This document shows, piece after piece, positions 7,985 to 16,437 of a stretch of 35,624 bases of DNA (its first letter is position 1; the number at the start of each line of letters is the position of its first letter). The stretch lies in contig JACNGQ010000126.1 in the NCBI GenBank assembly GCA_014384025.1, positions 1 to 35,624 on the forward strand. Direction: 5' to 3'. The position numbers and the translations under genes are program-made. The notes under the pieces are model-generated. The model searched no databases, was not told the origin of the DNA, and was given only the letters and a program-made list of their open reading frames with translations. Source of the stretch: Planctomycetota bacterium. GTDB lineage: Bacteria; Planctomycetota; Phycisphaerae; Sedimentisphaerales; Anaerobacaceae.

Positions 7985-7990
7985 ATTATA
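7985..7990 (-). promoter_or_regulatory. -10 box for the 44-residue small gene
   Basis: On the minus strand a perfect TATAAT lies 30 bases upstream of the ATG at 7955, leaving a leader of about 22 bases that holds just the ribosome binding site. No good -35 hexamer is seen at 16-18 bases, so this is a partial promoter match. Confidence 0.35.
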
Positions 7991-8130
7991 CTATAAAAGC
8001 TGTTTTTTACGCCAGTAAACGCAGAATGCCCCCTTAAAGCCCGTAATAGCGTGCTTATAAAGACAACAAAACTTATTATCGGCCTATGGCAAAAAGTTTT
8101 TTTTGCACCCGTGTTCCCTACATAGGATGA

Positions 8131-8161
8131 TTGGGCTGCGAATCAAACAATCACAGCCCAA
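8131..8161 (-). terminator. Hairpin downstream of the PEP-CTERM gene, possible terminator
   Basis: TTGGGCTG (8131-8138) and CAGCCCAA (8154-8161) form a perfect 8-bp stem with a 15-base loop, 24 bases beyond the stop codon of the minus-strand gene. There is no T-run directly after it, so it may instead protect the mRNA 3' end. Confidence 0.4.
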
Positions 8162-8185
8162 GGAGTAGGTAAAAGACGTACTTTC

Positions 8186-8842
8186 TTATTTCCTGCGTTT
8201 TCTTAATAAAGCCAAAGAACCAAAACCCAGCATAGCAATTGTTGCCGGCTCTGGAATTGACATCGCGCCACTGAAACCATTACCCCCGGCATAACCGCCA
8301 GCCAGCATCTCGGCAAAGCTGCGATAGTTAGTCCCGCTACCGCCCTGCAGAGAAAGCTCAAAATCAAGTCCCTGAGTCTGCGTATAAAGGATACTGTTCA
8401 ACGCGGCTGAACCAATCGCCTTGCCCGCATCGGTTATTACGATATCAGTAATATCTGTCTTAAAAGCAGTGTAAATCCCTGCTACCGTACCGATAGTTTG
8501 CAGATCCCCTGAACCAAGCGTGCCCGTCATGTAAACCGCGCTCTTATCTGCGTTGGTAATCATGATGGTCGGGCTGCTTATTGGTTTAACATCGTAATAA
8601 CTTCCACTGCCGCTTATCACAAGGGTGGGAATATAAACCAAAGAGCCGGTTAGAGCATCGTAGTTACTGCCCATTCCCGCATCGATGGTGATATTCTGAT
8701 TAAAGCTCAGTGTGCTGGCTCCATCATATTCCCAGCTTCCCCCTGTGCTCGAATCAGGGCTGAATTCAATTGCCGGCGTTGCGAGCGCCGGCACTCCGGC
8801 ACAAACCAGCAATGTGAAAATCACTATTACTAACCTTTTCAT
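8186..8842 (-). CDS. PEP-CTERM sorting-domain exported protein
   Basis: 218 residues from the ATG at 8840-8842, chosen because GAGGGGA lies seven bases before it and a signal peptide follows (MKRLVIVIFTLLVCAGVPALA); the open frame extends 26 codons upstream without such signals. The mature part is rich in Gly, Ser, Thr and Asn with beta-strand character. The C terminus is a textbook PEP-CTERM signal: IPEPATIAMLGFGSLALLRKRRK, that is, a PEP motif, a hydrophobic helix and a basic cluster. Such proteins are exported, then cut and anchored by an exosortase; no exosortase is in this window. A second PEP-CTERM gene lies upstream on the same strand but 290 bases away, so they need not share a transcript. 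The protein's own function is unknown. Confidence 0.88.
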   Translation of the reverse strand: MKRLVIVIFTLLVCAGVPALATPAIEFSPDSSTGGSWEYDGASTLSFNQNITIDAGMGSNYDALTGSLVYIPTLVISGSGSYYDVKPISSPTIMITNADKSAVYMTGTLGSGDLQTIGTVAGIYTAFKTDITDIVITDAGKAIGSAALNSILYTQTQGLDFELSLQGGSGTNYRSFAEMLAGGYAGGNGFSGAMSIPEPATIAMLGFGSLALLRKRRK

Positions 8843-9132
8843 TTTTTGTCCCCTCAATACTAACTGTATATATTTAATTTCTATCCGTTTTGTTTTTGTG
8901 CTGTGGATTACTCGCAACATCCCGAGTAGTTTTCTTAAATCCGTTGAATTCGCATTACTCCATTTATTCAGTAGCTATTGTCTCTTAAAAGTCCCCCCCC
9001 TTTCTGCCGGCCACTGCTACAGCCGACTTTTCATTTCTGGTTAGCCTTATTAACTGGTTGATATGAATCTTTTTCCCCCCAAAATATCAAAGCAAATTGC
9101 AAGCCCTGGAAAAGGCCTGTTTTATCCCATTG

Positions 9133-9900
9133 TTATTTCGTGTATGCTCGGGCCTTTTTCCTCCGCAGCAGGCTGAATACCCCCCCCAAGCCGAGTAAAG
9201 CAATTGTCGCCGGTTCCGGTACCGCTGTAATATAGTCCTGTTGTCCATTATAAGAAAAGACTCTCAGGTCCGCCCTCGGTCCGGTGCCATCCAGAGAGTG
9301 CAGCATATTATTGGCCGCAGCCGAATCAAGATAGTCGGCACGGAAACCACGAATTCCAGCAGTGCCATCCACTGTCACATCCCACCCTAACGAAGACGTT
9401 GGAAGGTCCTCGTGGACAATCTCCCAAACGGCCGCACTAAAAGCTGCTGCCTTGGTGTTCTGCGCGTAAGTAAATGTGCCGCTGCCAATCCATGACGGGT
9501 CGAAGTACCTGCCCCAAAGTTCCTGCAGATATTTGGCTTTGGATGTACCCATTGGGCCTCCTAAAAGAGTTGTCGGAACAGGCCCGTCTGCCGGCATAAT
9601 TACATCGTATGTCAATGTGTTGCTTGACGTCAGCTCCGCCCATTCGATACAGAAGGCACCAATCGGTCCGTCGGACCAGATTTTTCCTTCATTCGTGCCG
9701 TAGGTCTTATCGAGCATATAAACTCCGGCATATGCGGGAAGACCTTCGTAGCCGGCAGCCCAAACTTCTATTATGTCACTTGCCCCATTACCCGTTTTGG
9801 CTATATCCACCGTGCCAAGAGGGGTGGCCTTTGTTGCGGACGGCAAAATCATAACAACAGCCGCAAAGAAAACCATTGACAGCTTTAACAACTTCATCAT
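9133..9900 (-). CDS. PEP-CTERM sorting-domain exported protein
   Basis: About 255 residues. Two adjacent ATG codons (9898-9900 and 9895-9897) lie four and seven bases after GGGGAG; an in-frame TTG further upstream overlaps that ribosome binding site and is unlikely. The N terminus is a signal peptide (MKLLKLSMVFFAAVVMILPSATKA). The mature domain contains IEVWAAGYEG, GAFCIEWAEL and YLQELWGRYF, followed by NTKAAAFSAAVWEIVHED. This pattern occurs in PEP-CTERM proteins that I recall as a recurring group, but I cannot name a domain. The C terminus, AVPEPATIALLGLGGVFSLL and RRKK, is a clear exosortase signal. It is unrelated in its mature part to the neighbouring PEP-CTERM protein, so the two are not simple duplicates. 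Confidence 0.88.
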   Translation of the reverse strand: MMKLLKLSMVFFAAVVMILPSATKATPLGTVDIAKTGNGASDIIEVWAAGYEGLPAYAGVYMLDKTYGTNEGKIWSDGPIGAFCIEWAELTSSNTLTYDVIMPADGPVPTTLLGGPMGTSKAKYLQELWGRYFDPSWIGSGTFTYAQNTKAAAFSAAVWEIVHEDLPTSSLGWDVTVDGTAGIRGFRADYLDSAAANNMLHSLDGTGPRADLRVFSYNGQQDYITAVPEPATIALLGLGGVFSLLRRKKARAYTK

Positions 9901-10428
9901 TTCTCTCCCCAAATTAAATCTCTTCTCACATCTCTTTGCTGTAAACTACCCACAGCAGCAATTCATTTCACAGAGCCCCCCACCGTACTGGTCCTGCTAT
10001 ATGGACATCTGTATATTCTTCGCTTTTTACAACTGACCGCCTGTTAAAACAAAACCGGCATCCGGATCTGCTTTATTCAGGTACATCAATCAATTTAACC
10101 TGGGTGCTCAATTGAGGAAATTCGAGTACCCCCCATTTCGATTTTGATCACCCCCCGGAAACTACTTATTACAAAGGTAAGTTTATCCTATTTGCCCGCA
10201 AAAGTCAAGAGTTTTCAGTAGCAATACACTTTTACAGCTTAATTTTCACCGCCACATCCCATTGCCTGGGTAAAAACAAAATAGTTTTGGGACCTTGCAG
10301 GCATTAGGCGCACAATTATTTCCGGATTTTTTACTTTAAAATCGAGTTATTAAGATCAACAAAAAAGGCCTTTCGGCACGAAGGGACATTCGACATTCTG
10401 ATAATACAAAAACCGTAGAAAGGAATAT
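9901..10428. other. Upstream region of the second PEP-CTERM gene, with G6 tracts
   Basis: No gene is supported. On the coding (minus) strand of the downstream PEP-CTERM gene there are runs of six G at 9976-9981, 10129-10134 and 10151-10156. I see no clear sigma-70 or sigma-54 promoter here. Confidence 0.4.
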
Positions 10429-10590
10429 ATGGAAATGCTCGATTTGGCGGCAAAATGGATGCGACTAAAAAAATTGGGGCTGACCGTGTGGAGACCAGCC
10501 CCCCAAATAGAAGAAAGGAGTAGTATTATGTTCGCAATGAGACGAGCAACCGCTTTAAATCATAATTCAAGATATAGACGCATAATCTAA
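10429..10590 (+). CDS. Possible small protein, 53 residues
   Basis: The ATG at 10429 follows AAAGGA by four bases. The frame reads MEMLDLAAKWMRLKKLGLTV, then WRPAPQIEERSSI, and ends in a basic stretch (MFAMRRATALNHNSRYRRII). A second in-frame ATG at 10528 has its own strong AAAGGAG seven bases upstream and would give a 20-residue basic peptide. Against it, the frame overlaps a good minus-strand terminator hairpin (10467-10506), which constrains the middle of the sequence for another reason. No family is recognised. The two well-placed ribosome binding sites in one short frame are the only positive evidence. Confidence 0.3.
   Translation: MEMLDLAAKWMRLKKLGLTVWRPAPQIEERSSIMFAMRRATALNHNSRYRRII
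10467..10506 (-). terminator. Intrinsic terminator of the cadherin-like repeat gene
   Basis: On the minus strand TTGGGGGGCTG (10506-10496) pairs with CAGCCCCAA (10482-10474), allowing for two unpaired G, and is followed directly by seven T (10473-10467). It lies about 375 bases beyond the stop of the 1019-residue gene, the only minus-strand gene upstream of it. Confidence 0.6.
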
Positions 10591-10879
10591 AAAACTATAT
10601 CGGACCTTCCCGCCTGTTGTTTCTCTCGATTACGCTTGCTCTATATATATTATACTCGATATTTGACAAAATGCCAAATCCAATTTCTTAAAATACAATG
10701 TTCATTCGAATAGAAATTATACATTCTTTGATGTGAATACATACGTTCCAACAGGCATGATGAAAACACTTTTGATCGTAAAAAATAACTATGTTTGACA
10801 GGAGATTATGGAACCATTCGGGCGAGTCGCTAATAAACTTCCTCAAATAACCCGATCCCTGATTCCCCTTGAGCGGAAC

Positions 10880-13800
10880 TTATTTCCATTCAACGACGGC
10901 ATAGATATAATCTACCGATGTTTTTCTCTTGGCAACATCATCATTGTTTTGAACCCGGAACTGAAGGGAATTTACCTTTTCGGGTGTGTCCACAAAACTC
11001 GTAACGTCCCATAAATCAGTTGACTCGTTTGTCTCTCCTGAGTACACAGGAGCATTTATTGACGCCCAAGCCATCGGATTATCAGGCCAGCCCGTGCCGG
11101 CGGTCCATTGCAATTTGCCCTCAGGAAATTCTTCCTGCTCAAAGTGCTCCACATAAACAACAACAGATGATATTTTGGCCCCTTCCGGAATATATACCTT
11201 TGAAAAATCATAGGATGTATATAAACCGGAATCGGTTTCCCGCCTATCGTTGTCACTGGCCTGGACAACAATGCTTTTGTCGGCTACAGATAATATCTTC
11301 CTGCCGGTTTTGACCGGCTCGCGTTCTTCGCTGCTCGGGGCAACTTCAACAGGTATATCTGCCAGACCAACATTGATGGTAAATGGCTGGGTACTTGAAG
11401 CCGGAGTACTACCGCTGTCCGCAACCCTGACCGCTACATCATTAGCACCAGTTTGTTCGCTGGTCGGTGTCCATTTTATCAAACCGGTCACTGCATCTAT
11501 AGTCATACCCATTGGTTCGATGATTAAAGAATAAACCAGCGTATCCAATATATCCGGGTCAGTTGCTTTCACATCATAATTATATTCCTTGCCTACTGTA
11601 GCAGTAGTTACCGGTGATGAAGTAAATGTTGGTGCATCATTGACAGCCTCAACCTTAACTCTCACAGCGGCTGCATCAGTTCCACCTTTGCCATCACTTA
11701 CAGTGTAAGTAAACGCATCGTCACCGTAAAAATTCTCATCGGGAGTATAACTCAGCGTGTTATCGCCGTTAATACTGACCGAGCCGTTCTTGCCTTGAGT
11801 AACAGATGCCACCTTAAGCGGGTCATTTTCCACATCGCTGTCATTCGTTAGCACATCAATCGATAATACTTTTTTATCCTCCAGTGTTGTCGCAGTGTCA
11901 TCCTTGGCAGTCGGCCTGTCATTAACCGCCTTGACTGTTATTAACACCGTTGCAACATCGCTTTCTGCCGTCTTGTCGCTAACCTTGTAGGTAAAGCTGT
12001 CTGAGCCGTTGAAATTCTCCTTTGGCGTATAGCTAAGCTTTGGTGATTTCCCTGCTATCCCTTTCAAGCTGCCGTTAGCCGGCCCTTTTACCACAATGTA
12101 GGTCAGTAAATCTCCATCGGGATCATTTCCCGTTAAGCTAATCGAAACAGGCTTGTCTTCCTGTGTCATTACACTGCTGTTATTGGCTGTCGGTGCATCA
12201 TTGACGGCATTAACAGTAATTGACACGGTTGCAGTATTGCTGTCCGCCCTCTTATCGTTGGTCTTGAAGGTAAAGCTGTCTGAGCCATTGAAATTCGCAT
12301 TTGGTGAGTATATCAGCCTTGGGGCTTTCCCTTTTAAGCTCCCATGGGATGGACCGGTTACAACAAGATAGGTTATTACATCCCCGTCGTCATCGCCGCC
12401 TGCTAAAGTAATCGATATCGACTCATCCTCCTGCGTCGTTGCACTGTCGCTATATGCCATCGGCGGGTCATTGGCAGGCGTAATTGTAATTGACACGGTC
12501 GCAATAGCGCTGTCCAGTTTCTTGTCGTTGATCTTGAAGGTAAAGCTGTCTGACCCGCTGAAATTTGCCTTTGGTGTATATATAAAACTGGGAGCAGTCC
12601 CGCTTAAAGTTCCATGGGACGGGCCTTTTACAACACTGTAGCTCAATGAATCTCCGTCCGGGTCATTGCCCTTCAAGTCAATCGATACAGGCTTGTCCTC
12701 CTGAGTACTCACACTACCATTATTTGCAGTCGGCGCATCGTTGACCTCCTTGACCCTAACATTCACAGTAGCTTTATCAGTTCCGCCTTTGCCGTCACAG
12801 ATAGTATAAGTAAAAGAATCGTTGCCGTTAAAGTTCGCATTGGGGGTATAGCTCAAGGTGTTATCGGTGTTAATACCTACGGAGCCATTCCTGCCCTGAG
12901 TAACAGCAGTCACGCTAAGTGAGTCGCCATCCTTGTCGGTATCGTTCGTCAGGACATCAATTATCGATATCGGCGAGTCTTCCCTGGTGCTTACTTTGTC
13001 ATCCTGAGCATTCGGCTTATCATTGGCCGCCAATACTGTTATTGAAACAGTCGCGATACCGCTGTCCGCCGTTTTATCGTTGACCTTGAAAGTAAAGCTG
13101 TCTGTCCCGCTGAAATCCGGATTCGGAGTATATTTGACGTTTGGTACTGTACCGCTCAGTTTCCCGTGTGAGGGATTTGTTACAATAACATAGGTCAGCT
13201 CATCTTCGTTGGCATCATAGCCTGCCAGAGTAATCGATACCGACGAGTCCTCATCTGTCGCCACATTGTCGTCCCTGGCTACCGGCGGGCTTTCCCTGAA
13301 CATCGTACCGGCATAACTGGCTGTCGGAGCGTCGTTGACCGGGAGTAACTTGATAGACACGGTTGCTTCTGCGCTGTCCGTTGTCCCGTCATTGACCTTG
13401 AAGGTAAAGCTGTCCGTGCCGTTGAAATTCTCATTTGGTGTATAAGCCAGGTTCGGCCCCGTCCCGCTCAAATCACCGTCAGTCGGTCCCTTTACAACAT
13501 TGTAAATCAACGCATCCCCATCAAGGTCACAACCAGATAAGGTAATCGATACCAGCGTATCCTCCTGTGTGGTTACACAGATATCATCAACTGTCGGCGG
13601 GTCATTGACCGCTGTTACTACTATTATTACTGTTGTGGGAACACTGTCCACAGTACCATCGTTAATAACGAAGGTAAAGCTGTCCGTCCCGTTAAAATTC
13701 GGCTGGGGTGTATATGTCAGCTTCGGTGCCGTCCCGCTCAGACGCCCATGGGACGGACCTGTCACAACATTATAAGTCAGCGCATCACCATCCGGGTCAT

Positions 13801-13939
13801 TACCAATTAAAGTGATAGACACCGGCGTATCCTCTTCCGTCATCACGCCTTCACCTTCAGCCGGACCGGCGCTTATAGCCGAAATACTAAGTAATATAAC
13901 CAGACAGAGCACACCTCTTACAACCTTTGTCACCAACAT
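10880..13939 (-). CDS. Large secreted protein of tandem cadherin/Ig-like repeats
   Basis: 1019 residues; GGAGG precedes the ATG by seven bases. The N terminus is a signal peptide (MLVTKVVRGVLCLVILLSIS, then AISAGPA). Residues about 33-767 are eight tandem repeats of about 90 residues in the bacterial cadherin-like/Big_9 style: each has an EDxPVSI opening, a DPDGDxLTY calcium-site-like motif, a GPSHGxLSG turn, YTPxxNFNGxDSFTF and an AVND end. Repeats 4 and 8 are a second subtype (DVLTNDxD, VTQGxNGSV). Residues about 768-860 form a putative-Ig (He_PIG-like) domain, and 861-1019 a distinct C-terminal domain with a DLWDVTSFV stretch that may bind ligand. There is no PEP-CTERM, sortase or dockerin signal, so the attachment mode is unclear. 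A role in surface adhesion or polysaccharide binding is inferred. Confidence 0.88.
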   Translation of the reverse strand: MLVTKVVRGVLCLVILLSISAISAGPAEGEGVMTEEDTPVSITLIGNDPDGDALTYNVVTGPSHGRLSGTAPKLTYTPQPNFNGTDSFTFVINDGTVDSVPTTVIIVVTAVNDPPTVDDICVTTQEDTLVSITLSGCDLDGDALIYNVVKGPTDGDLSGTGPNLAYTPNENFNGTDSFTFKVNDGTTDSAEATVSIKLLPVNDAPTASYAGTMFRESPPVARDDNVATDEDSSVSITLAGYDANEDELTYVIVTNPSHGKLSGTVPNVKYTPNPDFSGTDSFTFKVNDKTADSGIATVSITVLAANDKPNAQDDKVSTREDSPISIIDVLTNDTDKDGDSLSVTAVTQGRNGSVGINTDNTLSYTPNANFNGNDSFTYTICDGKGGTDKATVNVRVKEVNDAPTANNGSVSTQEDKPVSIDLKGNDPDGDSLSYSVVKGPSHGTLSGTAPSFIYTPKANFSGSDSFTFKINDKKLDSAIATVSITITPANDPPMAYSDSATTQEDESISITLAGGDDDGDVITYLVVTGPSHGSLKGKAPRLIYSPNANFNGSDSFTFKTNDKRADSNTATVSITVNAVNDAPTANNSSVMTQEDKPVSISLTGNDPDGDLLTYIVVKGPANGSLKGIAGKSPKLSYTPKENFNGSDSFTYKVSDKTAESDVATVLITVKAVNDRPTAKDDTATTLEDKKVLSIDVLTNDSDVENDPLKVASVTQGKNGSVSINGDNTLSYTPDENFYGDDAFTYTVSDGKGGTDAAAVRVKVEAVNDAPTFTSSPVTTATVGKEYNYDVKATDPDILDTLVYSLIIEPMGMTIDAVTGLIKWTPTSEQTGANDVAVRVADSGSTPASSTQPFTINVGLADIPVEVAPSSEEREPVKTGRKILSVADKSIVVQASDNDRRETDSGLYTSYDFSKVYIPEGAKISSVVVYVEHFEQEEFPEGKLQWTAGTGWPDNPMAWASINAPVYSGETNESTDLWDVTSFVDTPEKVNSLQFRVQNNDDVAKRKTSVDYIYAVVEWK

Positions 13940-14706
13940 AATTAATCCTCCGAATGAAGTTTAATGTTTCGAATAGACATTCACGTTAACAAACATGCCT
14001 TATGAAACAGAAAACAAATAAATCTTGTTCAGCTTAATGCTCCTCCGTAAAACGTTGAACATTTCCTAATACTTCCAGATGCTTATATTACAATTCCTTA
14101 TTGGCTCATTATTGCAGTGACTTCTCGCTCCCATCGGTATTTTACAGAAGCCCGACATTATGAACCTGAAAAAAGCTACGCAAGTTTACATTTGCATTTT
14201 CTGAAATGCAAGTTTTTTTTTCGATAAACTTGCAATAATAATTACCCATTTTAACTTTGCGAAATCCTATATCTTTGTTATCCCCTGTAATAAATAGAGT
14301 TACCGCTATTTGCCCCGACTCAAAAATTACTTGTTTTTTTTTGGATCGCAAATGCCCCATCTTAACACAAAGCATAATTAATTCGTATAAAATGCTGTTA
14401 TACAAATACTTATACTGATAACGCTGCAATTAGAAGAAATAGGCCTGCCACACTCAATTATGCAAATACTTTTGTGGATTTCCGCTCTTGTGTGGAAGGA
14501 TAATGTGAATCGGTTAGTTTGAACTAACTACTAAACTCATTAAAATCGTCTGTTATTTCGTTTCTCCAATAATCCCGTAAAATGGCCTTTTTCCGCTTCG
14601 AATTTCTTCAGAGTGGTTCGTTATCGAGTTAAAAACATCGCTTCATTGAAGTCTGCTGTTATATGAATGTTTTTCAGGCGAGCCAAGCCAGTGTTTGTCC
14701 CAGGAC
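13940..14706. other. 767-base AT-rich gap between repeat protein and response regulator
   Basis: No gene is supported. A minus-strand 95-codon frame at 14142-14429 begins with TTG, lacks a ribosome binding site and resembles nothing I know. The notable content is the cluster of competing hairpins at 14180-14233. A short 6-bp hairpin (GTTAGT/ACTAAC) lies at 14513-14528. Confidence 0.45.
14180..14233. repeat. Compact cluster of mutually exclusive inverted repeats
   Basis: GCAAGTTT occurs at 14180-14187 and 14208-14215, and its reverse complement AAACTTGC at 14226-14233. Between them TTGCATTT (14192-14199) pairs with AAATGCAA (14204-14211) around the loop TCTG, and is followed after one G by nine T (14213-14221). 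The second GCAAGTTT overlaps AAATGCAA, so the two hairpins cannot form together. In the plus direction the first hairpin plus T9 looks like an intrinsic terminator, although no plus-strand gene precedes it. Confidence 0.45.
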
Positions 14707-15372
14707 TCATAATTCGAGACTTATCAGATTCTCAAAGATAGCAATCTTGACTAAGTCAGCTATAGTATGAGCACCGAGTTTTTTCATGATTCTCCGGCGG
14801 ATCGCCTCGATAACCCTGCTACTTACGACCAGATCTAAAGCAATCTGTTCGGTAGATTTACCTTCGGCAATGAGTTGCAGCACTCTACATTCCCTGTTTG
14901 TCAGGAACGATAACGTTGAATCAGCATCAGTTGCCAGACCTTTAACATAGTCATCAATGACAATACTTGTTATTTTGGAGCTGAGGTAACTCTCGCCGGC
15001 GGTTACTGCCCATATTGCCTTAACAAGCTCGTCGAGCGGACCTTCTTTTAAGACATAGCCGGTAGCACCGGCCTCAAGCATGCGGGCGACAAATCGCCGG
15101 TCGGAATGTATTGAGAGTGCAATCACCTTGATTTGAGGAAACTCGTTGATAATCTTACGTGTAGCCTCAACTCCATTGAGATTTGGCATAGTTATATCCA
15201 TAACAACTACATCGGGTAACAGTTCCCGCGCCCGCTCAACCGCTATTCGTCCATCTTCAGCCTCACAGACTACTTCTATATCAGGCTGTTTCTCAAGCAG
15301 CAAACGCAAACCCTCACGTACAATTGCATGGTCTTCCGCCAACAGAACTCGTATCCGTCCCAATTCCTGCAT
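14707..15372 (-). CDS. NarL/FixJ-type response regulator with LuxR DNA-binding domain
   Basis: 221 residues from the ATG at 15370-15372 (an upstream in-frame TTG adds 14 residues without a family counterpart). The receiver domain (about 7-125) has the acidic pair AED, the phosphoacceptor Asp59 in VVVMDITMP, and Lys109 in GYVLKEG. The C-terminal LuxR-type helix-turn-helix (about 153-215) has LTNRECRVLQLIAEGKSTEQ and RRRIMKKLGAHTIADLVK; its recognition helix (VVSSRVIEAIRRR) is more divergent than in the sister protein. It is clearly paralogous to the regulator upstream, sharing the IVREGL, EAEDGR, DVVVMDI and NGxEATR stretches. It lies 404 bases downstream of that gene, so it may have a separate promoter. 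The kinase upstream is the obvious candidate partner, by inference. Confidence 0.93.
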   Translation of the reverse strand: MQELGRIRVLLAEDHAIVREGLRLLLEKQPDIEVVCEAEDGRIAVERARELLPDVVVMDITMPNLNGVEATRKIINEFPQIKVIALSIHSDRRFVARMLEAGATGYVLKEGPLDELVKAIWAVTAGESYLSSKITSIVIDDYVKGLATDADSTLSFLTNRECRVLQLIAEGKSTEQIALDLVVSSRVIEAIRRRIMKKLGAHTIADLVKIAIFENLISLEL

Positions 15373-15775
15373 ATTAATCTCAATCTTTTTGCTCAAACAA
15401 TACCAGCGAACCAATACTCATATTCTTACAAGGAAGTACACTTCGGCGTATGCTCCCTCAAGAAGGTCAATGGCCTGCTCACTAAGATCAGCTCTGAGCA
15501 TCCATTCTCAAAGACGTACATATCAAAGTAGCAGGCCAGTGACCGCAACAACTTACTCAACACTTTTATTTTCGATAACTTAACCGGTGACGCAAAGAAG
15601 TATAATCCTCTATTTTAGATAGGATATTCCGCGAGAGTATAATAAAAACCTGTATGTTTATGATGTGTGAGTTCGGGCAACTTCCTGCAAATGCGACTTT
15701 TTGGCCGTATAGTTTCGAAATGAAAGTCCTAAAAATAAGCTCAACCGAACATATACCGTGTTCAGACAATATCAA
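15373..15775. other. 403-base gap between the two response regulators
   Basis: No gene, terminator or clear promoter is visible. It must carry the leader of the downstream response regulator if that gene is transcribed separately. Confidence 0.4.
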
Positions 15776-16423
15776 TTAGAATTCCAGCGAAGTCAGTCCC
15801 TCTCGAACGGCATATTTTGTTAGCTCAGCTACGCTGGACATGTTGAGCTTGTTCATGATCTGGCGGCGATTTGCATCTGCAGTTTTGGGGCTTATGTGTA
15901 GTATACGCGCTATTTCTTTTATCGTCTTGCCTTCTGCTATAAGCTGCAAGACTTGGCGTTCCCGGCTTGTGAGCTTAGGTTTTGCACCAGACTCGATTCT
16001 TTTGGTCTTTTGTACATAATCGTCGACGACTACATTTGTGATTCGAGGACTCAGATAACATCTGTCCTGGGATACTGATTCCAAAGCTCTAATCAGTTCA
16101 TCAAAGAGATATGATTTAAGAATGTATGCAGATGCTCCTGCTTCAAGTGCCTCCATCACAATGTGTTTATCGGAGTGCATCGATAATGCTATTACCTTGA
16201 TATTTTTGTTTTCTTGAAGAATAAGGCGAGTTGCCTCTATACCATTCAGTGTAGGCATACTTATATCCATGACTACAACATCCGGGCAAAGCTCCTTTGC
16301 AAGTTCAACCGCTGCACGTCCATCCTCTGCTTCGGCAATAACTTTCATATCGGATTGATGTTCAATCAAAGATTTTAATCCCTCTCTGACAATCCCATGG
16401 TCATCTGCGATTAGTATTCTCAT
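15776..16423 (-). CDS. NarL/FixJ-type response regulator, partner of the multi-PAS kinase
   Basis: 215 residues with AAAGGAG well placed before the ATG and only 14 bases after the stop of the kinase gene, so the two are almost certainly one operon. The receiver domain (1-120) has the acidic residues ADD near the start, phosphoacceptor Asp53 in VVVMDISMP and Lys103 in AYILKSY. The LuxR/GerE helix-turn-helix (about 148-205) has LTSRERQVLQLIAEGKTIKE and HISPKTADANRRQIMNKLN, close to the family consensus. It is expected to be phosphorylated by the upstream kinase (HisKA_3 kinases normally pair with NarL-type regulators) and to control transcription. Target genes are not evident. Confidence 0.95.
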   Translation of the reverse strand: MRILIADDHGIVREGLKSLIEHQSDMKVIAEAEDGRAAVELAKELCPDVVVMDISMPTLNGIEATRLILQENKNIKVIALSMHSDKHIVMEALEAGASAYILKSYLFDELIRALESVSQDRCYLSPRITNVVVDDYVQKTKRIESGAKPKLTSRERQVLQLIAEGKTIKEIARILHISPKTADANRRQIMNKLNMSSVAELTKYAVREGLTSLEF

Positions 16424-16437
16424 TCTCGCATCTCCTT

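Noticed and set aside
7831-8037. Plus-strand 68-codon frame
   Set aside because: No start signals, and it is the antisense of the better-supported 44-codon minus-strand gene.
10808-11014. Plus-strand 68-codon frame with AGGAGA before its ATG
   Set aside because: The ribosome binding site is good, but two thirds of the frame is antisense to the end of the cadherin-like gene and the product has no recognisable character.
14142-14429. Minus-strand 95-codon frame
   Set aside because: TTG start, no ribosome binding site, no family resemblance, and it runs through the hairpin cluster; kept as intergenic.
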